Shown one piece after another: positions 16,375-24,972 of a stretch of DNA of 64,000 nt; positions within the stretch are counted from its first letter, which is position 1; each line of letters begins with the position of its first letter. A program made the translations under genes and the position numbers. The stretch comes from Planctomycetota bacterium (GTDB taxonomy: Bacteria; Planctomycetota; Planctomycetia; Planctomycetales; Planctomycetaceae): assembly GCA_003388505.1 (NCBI GenBank), contig QQVO01000015.1:381501-445500 (forward strand). Direction: 5' to 3'. Under the pieces are notes generated by a model, which saw only the letters and a list, made by a program, of their open reading frames with translations, did no database searches and was not told where the DNA came from.

Positions 16375-18417
16375 CTAAGCCGCTCGGGCGGCGGACTTGG
16401 CGTGGTAGAGGGTGTCGTACAGCGAGCAGGAATGCAACAACTCTTCGTGGACGCCGCTGGCAATGATCCGCCCGGCGTCCATTACGACGATGCGGTCGAT
16501 CAGTTTCAGCAGCGACGGCGTCATCGAATGGGTGATGATGAACACGGTCCGCCCCTTGGCGAACGACAACAGCGCTTCGTGGATCAGTGCTTCGCTGTGG
16601 GCGTCGGCGGCCGACGTCGCCTCGTCCAGGATCAGAATGGACGGATCGCGAACGATCGCGCGGGCCAGTGCGATCCGCTGACGCTGTCCTCCGGAGAGGT
16701 CTCGTCCCCGCTCGCCGACTCCGTTCTCAAATCCCTGCGGGACATGTTCGACAATCTCCATCACCCGCGCCTGTTGCGCAGCCTGCTCCACCTGCTCCCG
16801 CGTCGCGGAGGGATTTCCGTAGCGGATGTTCTCGTAGATCGAATCGTCGAAGAGAATCGTGTCCTGGGTGACGAGGCCGATCTGGCTCCGCAGGTCGGCG
16901 AAACCGACTTCCCGAATGGGGATTCCGTCAATCAGCACTTGGCCGTGCGTCGGATTATAAAGCCTCGGCAGCAGATTCAGCAGTGTCGACTTGCCGCAGC
17001 CATTGCGGCCGACCAGCGCGACGACCTCTCCGGCGGAGATTGTGAGGTTGATGTCCTTCAGCACCGGGCCTCTCTGATTCGCTTCGTCGCGGACAGGGTA
17101 CTGAAACGTGACTTTGCGAAATTCGATCGACTCGCGATGGCGGGGCAACGCCCGCGGCTGGTCGATCTCTTCGACGTCCGGCTTACGGCCGAGCAGTTCG
17201 AACAACCGCTCCAGCGCGGCGGAGCAACGCTTCAACCGCGTGAAGACGTTGGACATCTTCCGGCACGGGTCGAGCATGCCGACCAGCAATGCATACAGGA
17301 TGCTGAGTTCGGCCGCGCTCAGCGGCTTGGCCGCCAATTGCACGCCGAGAATGTCGGTCTGCTGGCGCAACACCAGGTACGCGCCGGGGAGGACGGCGAT
17401 GAACATCGCCAGGAGGCCGAGGACTTCGGTCGTCGGCTTGGCGATCGCGTCCACGCGGACAAGGCGCATCGCCCGGTGATAGAAGCGGTCGTTCTCGCTG
17501 CGAAACTGCACCAGATGATGGCGGGAACTGCCGAAGGCGATGATCACCTTCAGCCCTTCCATCGTCTCTTCGAGCGATTTGTAGATTCTCGACATGCTGT
17601 CCATCATCCGGCGGCTGGCGCGTTTCAGGCTCTGCCCGTACCAATGGAAGAAGAGCCCGAAGATCGGAATGAACAGGAACGAGAGCAGCGTCAGCCGCCA
17701 GTTGAGCCAGAGCGCGAGCGAGAGACACGTGAGGCACTTGAGCGGCTCACGGACCAGGCGGGCGCCGATCAGCGACATGCCCATCGCGATCTGTTCGATG
17801 TCGTAGGTAAACCTCGACATCAGACCTCCCGTGCCGTCGCGCGAGAGAGACTGGTAATCGAGCGACAGGACTTTGTCGAGGGCCTTCATCCGCAGTTCCA
17901 TCACAACCCGCTGCACCACGCTGCCGACGAGGACGTCCTGGAGAAAGCAGAACACCCCCTTGATCAGGTTCGCGATCAGGAGCAGCGTGATAATCAGCGC
18001 GAGCGCCTGGAATTCATCTTTCGGCACCCAGGGAAGGACCGACATCTCGACCTGCTTCATGGTCAGCAGGTGCCGGGAGGCGTCGCTGAGCTTCCGCTCG
18101 TTCTCGACACGGATCTGCAATTCGTTCAGAAACTCGGCATCATCCGGAGGCCGATGTTCGCTTTCCAGCGCGCGGATTCGCTGTTCGCTGCGAGCGAGGT
18201 TGTCGCTGCGGCGATCGATCTCGGCCTGCGCCTTGTCGATCTCCTCGGCGACGTACTGGTCCAGCGGCTTCCGCTCCAGCAGAATCTTGACGACCGGCCC
18301 TACGGCAGTCAGGTTGCCGCCCCAGAGCGCCCCCACAATCAACCCGAAGACGATCGAGACAATCAGCCGCCCCCGGTAGGGACGCACAAACGGAATCAGT
18401 CGTCGAAGGTTCTCCAC
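16375..18417 (-). CDS. MsbA-like ABC exporter (fused TMD-NBD) with extracytoplasmic coiled coil
   Basis: A 680-residue half-transporter that would dimerise in the inner membrane and export a lipid or other hydrophobic substrate. The order is TM1 (about 12-40), a charged heptad-like segment (about 55-125, rich in Glu, Arg, Lys, Gln), then TM2 to TM6 (about 140-400), and the ATPase from about 440. Walker A is G-R-N-G-C-G-K-S-T, the signature L-S-G-G-Q-R-Q, Walker B I-L-I-L-D-E-A-T-S, and the H-loop I-I-T-H-S. The coiled-coil insert between TM1 and TM2 is long for MsbA. The start is GTG at 18417. Lipid A flipping is plausible given lptE elsewhere in the window, but it is not shown. Confidence 0.85.
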   Translation of the reverse strand: MENLRRLIPFVRPYRGRLIVSIVFGLIVGALWGGNLTAVGPVVKILLERKPLDQYVAEEIDKAQAEIDRRSDNLARSEQRIRALESEHRPPDDAEFLNELQIRVENERKLSDASRHLLTMKQVEMSVLPWVPKDEFQALALIITLLLIANLIKGVFCFLQDVLVGSVVQRVVMELRMKALDKVLSLDYQSLSRDGTGGLMSRFTYDIEQIAMGMSLIGARLVREPLKCLTCLSLALWLNWRLTLLSFLFIPIFGLFFHWYGQSLKRASRRMMDSMSRIYKSLEETMEGLKVIIAFGSSRHHLVQFRSENDRFYHRAMRLVRVDAIAKPTTEVLGLLAMFIAVLPGAYLVLRQQTDILGVQLAAKPLSAAELSILYALLVGMLDPCRKMSNVFTRLKRCSAALERLFELLGRKPDVEEIDQPRALPRHRESIEFRKVTFQYPVRDEANQRGPVLKDINLTISAGEVVALVGRNGCGKSTLLNLLPRLYNPTHGQVLIDGIPIREVGFADLRSQIGLVTQDTILFDDSIYENIRYGNPSATREQVEQAAQQARVMEIVEHVPQGFENGVGERGRDLSGGQRQRIALARAIVRDPSILILDEATSAADAHSEALIHEALLSFAKGRTVFIITHSMTPSLLKLIDRIVVMDAGRIIASGVHEELLHSCSLYDTLYHAKSAARAA

Positions 18418-18860
18418 GGCGCTATCCGATCCTGGTCTTGTAGGCGGAGAAACAGATCGGTCCGGAACCGGGTCGTGTCCTGTCAGGGCTGTGTTTTCGG
18501 GTTGGCTGGCCGGCGACTCCGCACGAAACCTTGCGGGATTCGTGCTTGCGAGCGAACCGCTCTCCCCGAAAATTCACAATGGACAAACCAGTGGTTCGGA
18601 CGAGATGTGACGTGATCCCGAGATCCCTAACTCGGGAAATCGGCGGGGATTAGACCGCGAGTGGGGGGCTGGTGTCCAGATGAATCGCAGCACAGCAGCG
18701 CGCGACCGTCCGTCTGAAGTCTCCGCCCCACCACGCTCGACGGAAATCCAATCGCCCCCGGCAGTTCTGGCGGCCCGGCATTCTGCGGGAAGGAAGTTCA
18801 CTGCGCCATCGAGTGTGCACCCGCAGCGAATTGCCCGGCGTCACTCCCGGCGAACCGACG
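18418..18860. other. 443-bp gap with a degenerate dispersed repeat
   Basis: No credible gene. It separates the ABC transporter start from the 3' end of the tad cluster. It holds repeat copy A (18487-18541). Short open frames on both strands have no signal, motif or ribosome site. Confidence 0.6.
18487..18541 (+). repeat. Degenerate dispersed repeat, copy A
   Basis: It begins ggctgtgttttcgggttggc and aligns over about 55 bp with 34925-34980, at roughly 75-80% identity by eye. The shared parts include ggctgtgttt, ggttg, and tccgcac. Confidence 0.6.
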
Positions 18861-20078
18861 TCAACGGCTCCCGCTTCCCAGAAAGCTGAACAGGCTTTTG
18901 CCTTTCCTGGGCTTCTCTTCTTCCTTGGCCGACTCCATCAACACCGGTGCGTTGTCGATCTGCGCGGCCAGTTGTTCAATTGACTTGGTCACCTTCGCCC
19001 GCGGCGCCTGCGTCATGAGCGGAACCCCGTTGTTGCGGGACTCCACCATGGAGGCGTAGTCGTTGGGGATCTTCCAGTAGACTTCGCGGCCGATCGTCTC
19101 GAGCGCCTTGTTGAGACTGATCTGCGAATCTTCGAGCCCGATGCGATTCACGACCACGCGGATCTTCTCGCCCAGATCCCGCTCGTCGAGGAACTGCATC
19201 AGCCGCACCACGTTGCGGAGACACGGCAGATCGAGTTGCGTGACCAGCAGCGTCATGTCGGCGCTTTCGATCGCCGCCATGTCGAGTGGATTGAAACTCT
19301 TGCTGACGTCGACGATCAGATGGGTGAACGTCGCCTTGAGCAGCGCGACGACGCGCTGAAACTCGTCCGGCGTAATCGCGGGCCGGTCGTCAAGGTGGAC
19401 CGGCCTGGGCAGCAGGAACGCTCCGCTGTCGTGTTGCGTGAGCGAACGCTTGAGCAACGAGTAGTCGAGTCGCGTGATGTTCTCCGCGACGTCCTGGATT
19501 GTGTAATCGGGAATGATGTCAAGCCAGACGTCCGCGTCGCCGAGTGCGGTATCGAGGTCGATCGCCGTCACCGTGTTTTTCTGGTTCTGCGCCAGGACGC
19601 AGGCGAGATTGATGGCGAGCGAGGTGCAGCCGACCCCGCCGCTGGCGCCCGCGATCGCGATGACGCGACTGCCCCGCGCCTTGCCGCCCGAACTCGAACC
19701 GAGGACCGTATTCCGGATGCGGTCCAGCGCCGAGACGAAGTCGTCGATCTGCAGCGGATAGGCGAGGAATTCCTTGGCGCCGTTTCGCATCGCCTGCAGG
19801 ATGACGCTCCCTTCCTGGGATCCGCTGACGACCAGTGGATTGCACTCGGGGAATTCATTGGTGATCTGCGCCACCAGCGCCAGCCCCCGTTGCGGGTCGG
19901 AGTCGATCGCCACCACCGCGATATCGGGATTCGTCTGCGTCAGCACGTCCGAAAAGAACTCGTAGCGGGAGCACTCCGCCTCGAGCCAGATCGAGTCGAT
20001 GCCCAGCAGCAGATTCTTGGTGATGCTGCGGCTCGAATCGTTCGGATCGACGATCGCCATGCGTAGCACGTCGCTCAT
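18861..20078 (-). CDS. Tad pilus assembly protein CpaE/TadZ-like ATPase
   Basis: A 405-residue MinD-superfamily protein that in other bacteria places the Tad pilus machine at the pole. The N-terminal third (5-125) resembles a response-regulator receiver domain lacking clear phosphoacceptor chemistry. The ATPase domain starts near residue 140 with G-A-S-G-G-V-G-C-T-S-L-A, a deviant Walker A in which the P-loop Lys is replaced by Cys, common in TadZ. The C-terminal tail is Lys/Glu-rich. The gene ends the minus-strand tad cluster; the order upstream is cpaE, cpaC, cpaB, prepilin peptidase, membrane peptide, flp. The neighbour beyond it is an unrelated ABC transporter, so cpaF and tadB/C lie elsewhere. 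Confidence 0.88.
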   Translation of the reverse strand: MSDVLRMAIVDPNDSSRSITKNLLLGIDSIWLEAECSRYEFFSDVLTQTNPDIAVVAIDSDPQRGLALVAQITNEFPECNPLVVSGSQEGSVILQAMRNGAKEFLAYPLQIDDFVSALDRIRNTVLGSSSGGKARGSRVIAIAGASGGVGCTSLAINLACVLAQNQKNTVTAIDLDTALGDADVWLDIIPDYTIQDVAENITRLDYSLLKRSLTQHDSGAFLLPRPVHLDDRPAITPDEFQRVVALLKATFTHLIVDVSKSFNPLDMAAIESADMTLLVTQLDLPCLRNVVRLMQFLDERDLGEKIRVVVNRIGLEDSQISLNKALETIGREVYWKIPNDYASMVESRNNGVPLMTQAPRAKVTKSIEQLAAQIDNAPVLMESAKEEEKPRKGKSLFSFLGSGSR

Positions 20079-20168
20079 ACCAGCCTCACGGTCCTATTGT
20101 GCCGAATACCGGCTTCTGCGTGGTCGACATCATGGAGAGAATTCGCCGTATCGCGTGCGCCGCCGACT

Positions 20169-21902
20169 TCACGGTTGTTTTCCCCAGGGAAATGAGCCGA
20201 ACTCCGTGGAAGGACGAATCAGACCGGGAGGGCCGGACGTTGACTGGCCGGACTGATCGGTTGCGCCGTCCGGCGCTTCCAGCGGCGGCAGAGACGTCCG
20301 GCTCGTCCGCCTGATGGTGTTCGAGGAACTCCGAGGCGCGAGCACGGCGTCGGGCGACTCCGGAGGCGGCGGGATGAGGTTGGACGGTGGCGCCGGCGTA
20401 TTCGGCGCCGCCGCGGGGGGAGGATTCATGAAGGCGCCCGGTCCCACCGGCCCGCCGGGCCCCGGGGGCGGGTATTTCGCCGAGTCGAATGTGGCGCCGA
20501 AGCTGTCCACTTCCAGCAATCCGTCGTGATAAAACTCACGTGCGCCGGGAACGTCCGAGTTGAGGCCCGGGCCGCCCGGAGGCACCTGGCCGGGGCCCAT
20601 GGGAGACACAAGGTGCGGCGTGACCAGAATCAGCAGTTCGGTTTCGCCCTCTTCGTACTCTTCGCGGCTGAACAGCATCCCGAGCCCGGGAATTTCACCG
20701 AGATAGGGAATCTCCTGGCGGGTTCCGTTGCTCCGCGAAGAAATCAGACCGCCGATCATCAGCGTGTCGCCGAATCGCATTTCGACCTGCGTGTTCACGC
20801 GCCGCGTCGTCAGACCCGGCACCACCGTGCCCTGCAGTTCGACGGAATTGCTGAAGTCGCGTTCGCTGACCTCGGGGGCGATGTCGAGCCGCAGGCGGCC
20901 GTTGCCGAGCACGATCGGGACCGCTTCCATTCGCACGCCGAATTCGCGCCACTCGATGGTCGCCGTTCCCAGGCCTTGCGGCACAAGGATCGGAAACTCA
21001 CCGCCTGAGAGCAGTGAGGCCGGACGACCGCTCGTGGTGACGAGTTTCGGTTCGGCGAGGATCTTGAGCAGCGATTTTCGCTGCGCCGCCTCGATGAATC
21101 CCTGAAAAATGTCTTGTGTGCCGGTAATTGCGAACTGCATGGTCGGATTCGCGAGCGCGCCGGCGTTTGTCAGAACCGTCGGAGGTCCGCCGAACGGCAG
21201 AGTCACTTCGGCGATCGGCACCAGGCTGCCGGGCGTACTGGCCGCATAGTACTGCTGGCCGACCGCCAGGAAGTTAAAGCCCAGTCTGCGAAGCTTCGAC
21301 CGCTGAGCTTCCATCACGCGGACGTTGAGTTGGACGAGGCTTTCGCCGGCCACGGCCATCTGGTTGTGAACGTTGGGCGCGAATGTTTCGGCGATTGCGA
21401 CGACCTGCGGAATCTGGTCCGGTTCGGTGACCCAGCCGCGGAGAACGATACTGTCGCGAATCTTGATGGCTTCCACGGCCGCGCCCGGAAAGAGCCGTTG
21501 CAGATGCGCCTGCAATTCCCGGATGTCGCCTTCCACGAACAGTTCGACGACGTAGGCCGACCCAAACTCGTCGGTCAGGCTGAGATTGGTCACGCCCGGC
21601 TTGATCGCCCGCAGGCGCAGCCGGTGCGGATCCATCGCGGTGACCGTGACGATTTCCGGATCGAAGCCGTCGACGACCTTGATCCGCGTCTGCAGTTCGA
21701 CGACCCGCGTTTGTCGTTCGACAATCGTCAGACTGCTGCGGGGCGAGAGGATCTGAAAGACGTCGTCGCCGGGACGGACCTCGTCCACGGCGGAGTCAAG
21801 CACAGGTCCCTGGGCCATGGTCGTTGTGGTGATGAGGCAGCACGACGCGAGAAACGCCAGCGCAACCCCCCGAAGACGCGGCCCGACGAGCAAATTCTGC
21901 AT
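20169..21902 (-). CDS. Tad/type II-III secretin (CpaC/RcpA-like)
   Basis: A 577-residue outer-membrane secretin that would form the pilus channel. It has a signal peptide (cleavage near T-M-A-Q, residue 31), an N-terminal pilus-secretin domain (40-110), a BON-like domain (about 110-190), and the secretin core (about 270-440) with the typical V-P-G-L-x-T-R-R-V-N-T and P-Y-L-G-E-I-P-G-L-G motifs. The last 110 residues are Pro/Gly-rich and low-complexity. Position between cpaB and cpaE is canonical. The ATG at 21902 has gaggtg upstream. Confidence 0.93.
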   Translation of the reverse strand: MQNLLVGPRLRGVALAFLASCCLITTTTMAQGPVLDSAVDEVRPGDDVFQILSPRSSLTIVERQTRVVELQTRIKVVDGFDPEIVTVTAMDPHRLRLRAIKPGVTNLSLTDEFGSAYVVELFVEGDIRELQAHLQRLFPGAAVEAIKIRDSIVLRGWVTEPDQIPQVVAIAETFAPNVHNQMAVAGESLVQLNVRVMEAQRSKLRRLGFNFLAVGQQYYAASTPGSLVPIAEVTLPFGGPPTVLTNAGALANPTMQFAITGTQDIFQGFIEAAQRKSLLKILAEPKLVTTSGRPASLLSGGEFPILVPQGLGTATIEWREFGVRMEAVPIVLGNGRLRLDIAPEVSERDFSNSVELQGTVVPGLTTRRVNTQVEMRFGDTLMIGGLISSRSNGTRQEIPYLGEIPGLGMLFSREEYEEGETELLILVTPHLVSPMGPGQVPPGGPGLNSDVPGAREFYHDGLLEVDSFGATFDSAKYPPPGPGGPVGPGAFMNPPPAAAPNTPAPPSNLIPPPPESPDAVLAPRSSSNTIRRTSRTSLPPLEAPDGATDQSGQSTSGPPGLIRPSTEFGSFPWGKQP

Positions 21903-22024
21903 CCCTGCACCTCGAAATCTCGTCCATGCGCCGGTTCGTGACGCCCCCGAACGGTGTTCGTCCGAGGGCTCACTCCCAGCCTATGAAAACAAAGGCCATA
22001 CTCCCGCCGCTCCGCCCTATCGGG

Positions 22025-23110
22025 TCAAAGCGTCGGCACATCCGTGATCGACTCCGTCGTCGTTTGCGGGGCCGGGCCCTGGTCTTCGCCCCCGATAAAC
22101 TGATTCTGCAATGTCCGGAAGAATCCGTTCAGAGCATCGCCCTGATTCGTTGTGGTTTCACCGGTCGCATCTCCCTGATCTTCGGGCGACTCCACGCTCA
22201 CTTCCGTCAGTGTGTCTCCCTGAAAGATCTGCATGTTCCAGGCGTTCGGTGAGACGACCTTGACTTCCTCCGCCGGCGGCCCTTGCTCTTCCTGATCCAG
22301 GAACGCTTCCGGATCACGGGAACGCATCCCCGGATCCTCGAGCATACGACCGCTCATCAAGGGCTCCGCCTCATTGATGTTGTCCAGTCCCGCCAGTTCG
22401 TTGAACAGGTTGTCGTCGACTTCGGCATCCAGCACGTCTTCGTCGTCATCCGGGTTCCGCCAGGACAGCGCCAACGTTCCCTTGCTCTCGGCGAGCTTGA
22501 TGAAATTGACCTGTTTCGGCGTCACCTGGAGTGAAACTGTCTTTGTCTTGGCCGCCTTCTGACCCGATGCATTTGTGACTCCGTCACTGGCCGTTCTCGC
22601 GTCTGTGGCGAAGACCTCGATGTACTTCAGCAACGTGGTGGTCTTGGTCGTTTGTACGCCGCGTGCGTTCCGCATCTTGTAGGTGACAAGGACGTCAACC
22701 CGGTCTCCCGGCTGCAGCATTCCGGCGAGTGTCTGCGTCTCGTTCACCGAGATCGAGACGACCCGCATTCCGTCTGGAATCTGCCGTGAGTTGGTAAACT
22801 CTCCCTTCTCGCCCAGTTTGGTCTGCCGGATAATGTCGCCGGCGGCCACCGGATACCGCAGACCGCGCTCTTCATATTGTTCGTATGAGGTGACGGCGTC
22901 CTCGGGAACCGCGTCCTTGGGAAGTTCGGTGAACCCCACCAGCTCCTCGGTCAACGGCACGCTCGCCGGAATTTCCACTTTCGCAATCAGCACGCGAACT
23001 TTCGGGGCGACCTTCGCCTGCCCCCCTTGCATCGCCTGCTGAATTCCCAACATTGCCACCAGCCCGCAACCGCCGGCTACGGCCAACAGAATCAATGTCT
23101 TCGGTTTCAT
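22025..23110 (-). CDS. cpaB: Flp pilus assembly protein CpaB (RcpC)
   Basis: A 361-residue periplasmic protein with one N-terminal membrane anchor (about residues 3-25), a SAF domain (about 35-110; V-L-I-A-K-V-E-I-P-A), and the RcpC/CpaB core to about 210. It binds near the secretin in other Tad systems. The C-terminal 130 residues are acidic and poorly conserved-looking. I moved the start from an upstream in-frame codon at 23161 to ATG 23110 because aaaggtg lies 6 nt before it and the protein then begins M-K-P-K-T-L-I-L, directly at the anchor. Confidence 0.92.
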   Translation of the reverse strand: MKPKTLILLAVAGGCGLVAMLGIQQAMQGGQAKVAPKVRVLIAKVEIPASVPLTEELVGFTELPKDAVPEDAVTSYEQYEERGLRYPVAAGDIIRQTKLGEKGEFTNSRQIPDGMRVVSISVNETQTLAGMLQPGDRVDVLVTYKMRNARGVQTTKTTTLLKYIEVFATDARTASDGVTNASGQKAAKTKTVSLQVTPKQVNFIKLAESKGTLALSWRNPDDDEDVLDAEVDDNLFNELAGLDNINEAEPLMSGRMLEDPGMRSRDPEAFLDQEEQGPPAEEVKVVSPNAWNMQIFQGDTLTEVSVESPEDQGDATGETTTNQGDALNGFFRTLQNQFIGGEDQGPAPQTTTESITDVPTL

Positions 23111-23372
23111 GTCGTCACCTTTGTTACTCGCACGGAGCCGTCCGAGAACCGTTGATGACATGAACTCAATGTCAACATCGGTCGCCGATCGGCGGGGCCT
23201 TCAACTTATGACGATTGTGCGGCTTGGAATGATCGTTTCGATTACAACACCTGTCCGCCCAGACTCGCCAGCTTGCCGATTCCCCGGTGTTGGCCCGGTT
23301 CGCCGGGGCCGGCATTGTCTGCTGTGATCCTGCTTGAATTTCGCCATCCGTCCGATCCCTCGGCGAGGGCCG

Positions 23373-23924
23373 TTACATCATGCCCGCATAGAAGAAGTAG
23401 GCGATCGACCCGATGCAGATCGGGATGCCGTACGGAAGAAGCAACATCTGTGATTTCCGCTCGGCGGCGATCTTCGAGAGTTGCCGCGGATTCTTCACTG
23501 TCATGAATTCAAGAATGATCTGGGAAAAGTTGCCCAGATGCTTATGCCAACTCCGGCGCCAGGCGACCATGATGATGGCCATGATCGCACCGACGATCAC
23601 CGAAACGACGAACGCGTTCCAGGTGACGGCAGCGCCCAGCCAGGCGCCGATCCCCGCCATCAGTTTCACGTCGCCGGCGCCCATGCCGCCCACGGCGTAC
23701 AGCGGCAGCAATGTCGCCAGTCCGACGAGCATTCCGATCAGACCGTCGCCGAGCCCGGCCCAGCCGCCGACCACGGCGTTGTACAGCAGGCCGGTCAGCA
23801 CCATCGGAAAAGTGAGCCAATTCGGAACGCGCAACTGCTTTCCGTCGATGTAGGCGGCCCAGATCAACAGTCCGCACACGATTTTGACATGCCAGTTCGA
23901 GAGGAAGAATTCCTGCCAGTCCAT
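23373..23924 (-). CDS. Prepilin peptidase (CpaA/TadV-like)
   Basis: A 183-residue aspartic membrane peptidase with about six hydrophobic segments. It shows the two catalytic aspartates of the family: the first in Y-I-D-G-K near residue 27, the second in G-G-M-G-A-G-D-V-K-L near residue 85 (G-x-G-D motif). It would cleave the Flp prepilin encoded upstream. It lacks the N-terminal methyltransferase/zinc domain of PilD, as TadV does. It lies between the small membrane peptide and cpaB. Confidence 0.9.
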   Translation of the reverse strand: MDWQEFFLSNWHVKIVCGLLIWAAYIDGKQLRVPNWLTFPMVLTGLLYNAVVGGWAGLGDGLIGMLVGLATLLPLYAVGGMGAGDVKLMAGIGAWLGAAVTWNAFVVSVIVGAIMAIIMVAWRRSWHKHLGNFSQIILEFMTVKNPRQLSKIAAERKSQMLLLPYGIPICIGSIAYFFYAGMM

Positions 23925-24115
23925 GGTTGCAGACCCTTTGTTGCTGTGGATTGGTTTGAGGGGATTCCGGTTCGCGAGAACCGGCGTTCGGAGTTCCGTA
24001 AGTGTTTTGTGTGGATTGAGGATCGCGGCGTGATGCGCCGCGACACACGGAAATGATTCAGGAGACGGCGATCACAAGGCGTGCAGAACGCCCGCGACCT
24101 CGTCTGAAAACCGGA

Positions 24116-24232
24116 TTACAGACGTCCGCCGCGAACAGCGCCCAGACTCATCAGCACGGCCAGGCCGCCGATGATGATGGTCACGAACTGCGCTAACGAC
24201 GCGGCGTCGATCTCGATCCAAAATGGAAACAT
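24116..24232 (-). CDS. 38-residue single-pass membrane peptide in the tad cluster
   Basis: This short frame begins M-F-P-F-W-I-E-I-D-A-A-S, has one hydrophobic segment (F-V-T-I-I-I-G-G-L-A-V-L-M-S-L), and ends A-V-R-G-G-R-L. The ribosome site aggaagg lies at ideal distance before ATG 24232, which is much better than for most genes here. It lies between the flp pilin and the prepilin peptidase, in the same orientation. It has no pilin-type cleavage motif, so it is not a second Flp pilin. A small Tad accessory protein is possible, but I do not recognise it. Confidence 0.6.
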   Translation of the reverse strand: MFPFWIEIDAASLAQFVTIIIGGLAVLMSLGAVRGGRL

Positions 24233-24354
24233 GACCTTCCTTCCTGTCTGTCAGGAACATACGTCACAAAATGCGGTGAGGCGCTCGCGGATTTTCTTCG
24301 AGCTTGCAAAGTCTGAAGTTTTCCGCGCGCTGCGGAATTGAAGCGCTCCAACAC

Positions 24355-24391
24355 GAAAACCGCCCGACCGAACAAGCGTCCGGACGGGCGG
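24355..24391 (-). terminator. Intrinsic terminator downstream of flp
   Basis: Minus-strand arms ccgcccgtccg and cggtcgggcgg (one internal mismatch) enclose a 10-nt loop and are followed by TTTT. It starts 27 bp after the flp stop codon, so pilin mRNA can be made in excess of the downstream tad genes, as expected for a major pilin. Confidence 0.75.
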
Positions 24392-24417
24392 CGTTTCCCC
24401 GCGTTGTCGGCTCGACG

Positions 24418-24603
24418 TTACGGAGCGGCCGGCGTCAAGGCGGCCTCGACGTCGAGGAACCGATCGTTGGCGGTCGTACCAACGGCCTTGATGGCGGTGA
24501 GGCAGACGATGATGATCAGAGCGAGCATCACGGCGTACTCAACGGCGGTGGGGCCGTCTTCCGAGACCATGAAGGTCTTCACGCAGTCGAACAGATTCTT
24601 CAT
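24418..24603 (-). CDS. flp: Flp/Fap-type pilin
   Basis: A 61-residue Flp pilin, the major subunit of the Tad pilus. It has a short leader, then the family motif in E-D-G-P-T-A-V-E-Y-A-V-M-L-A-L-I (cleavage expected after the Gly, with Glu+5 and the E-Y pair), a hydrophobic helix (about 21-40), and a short tail. The ribosome site gagagga lies 8 nt before the ATG. It is followed by its own terminator, and preceded by three palindromes (24631-24684). Confidence 0.92.
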   Translation of the reverse strand: MKNLFDCVKTFMVSEDGPTAVEYAVMLALIIIVCLTAIKAVGTTANDRFLDVEAALTPAAP

Positions 24604-24630
24604 TTTTTTGTCCTCTCTCTATTTACCCCT

Positions 24631-24684
24631 GGTCCGGGATCTCCGGACCGAACGTTCGGACCAGACCGACGCCGGAACTTCCGG
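24631..24684 (-). promoter_or_regulatory. Cluster of three palindromes upstream of flp
   Basis: Within 54 bp there are ggtccgg-gatct-ccggacc (24631-24649), ccgaacgttcgg (24648-24659), and ccgga-act-tccgg (24672-24684). They lie 28-81 bp before the flp start, in its leader or promoter. They could be operator sites or RNA hairpins; no known regulator motif is recognised. Confidence 0.5.
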
Positions 24685-24972
24685 TCGCTCGGCGACTGAT
24701 CCCGATTCCCAAAACTAAACCCCGCTTGCGGGGGTCAGACCCGATTTCAGGTCGCTCCGGGTTGCGGGCTCTTCTGGCCGTAACCGGCGACAGGAAAACC
24801 TATGTCGCAGAGAGGACTTGTCAAAAATTTTGCTCAAGAATTCTGGAGAATTCTCATTTGTCGACTTTTCGCTACATTCAATCGACGATCGCTGCGCCCG
24901 ACGCGTGATCCATCGCGGGATTCTCCGCCGGCGCAGACGTCTCACCACTCTTGAGCGGGATTCGCTGCAGAT

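Noticed and set aside
16402-18615. A 737-codon open frame opposite the ABC transporter
   Set aside because: It is an antisense shadow of a high-GC gene: no signal or fold pattern, His/Arg/Gln-rich composition, and the opposite strand has complete ABC motifs.
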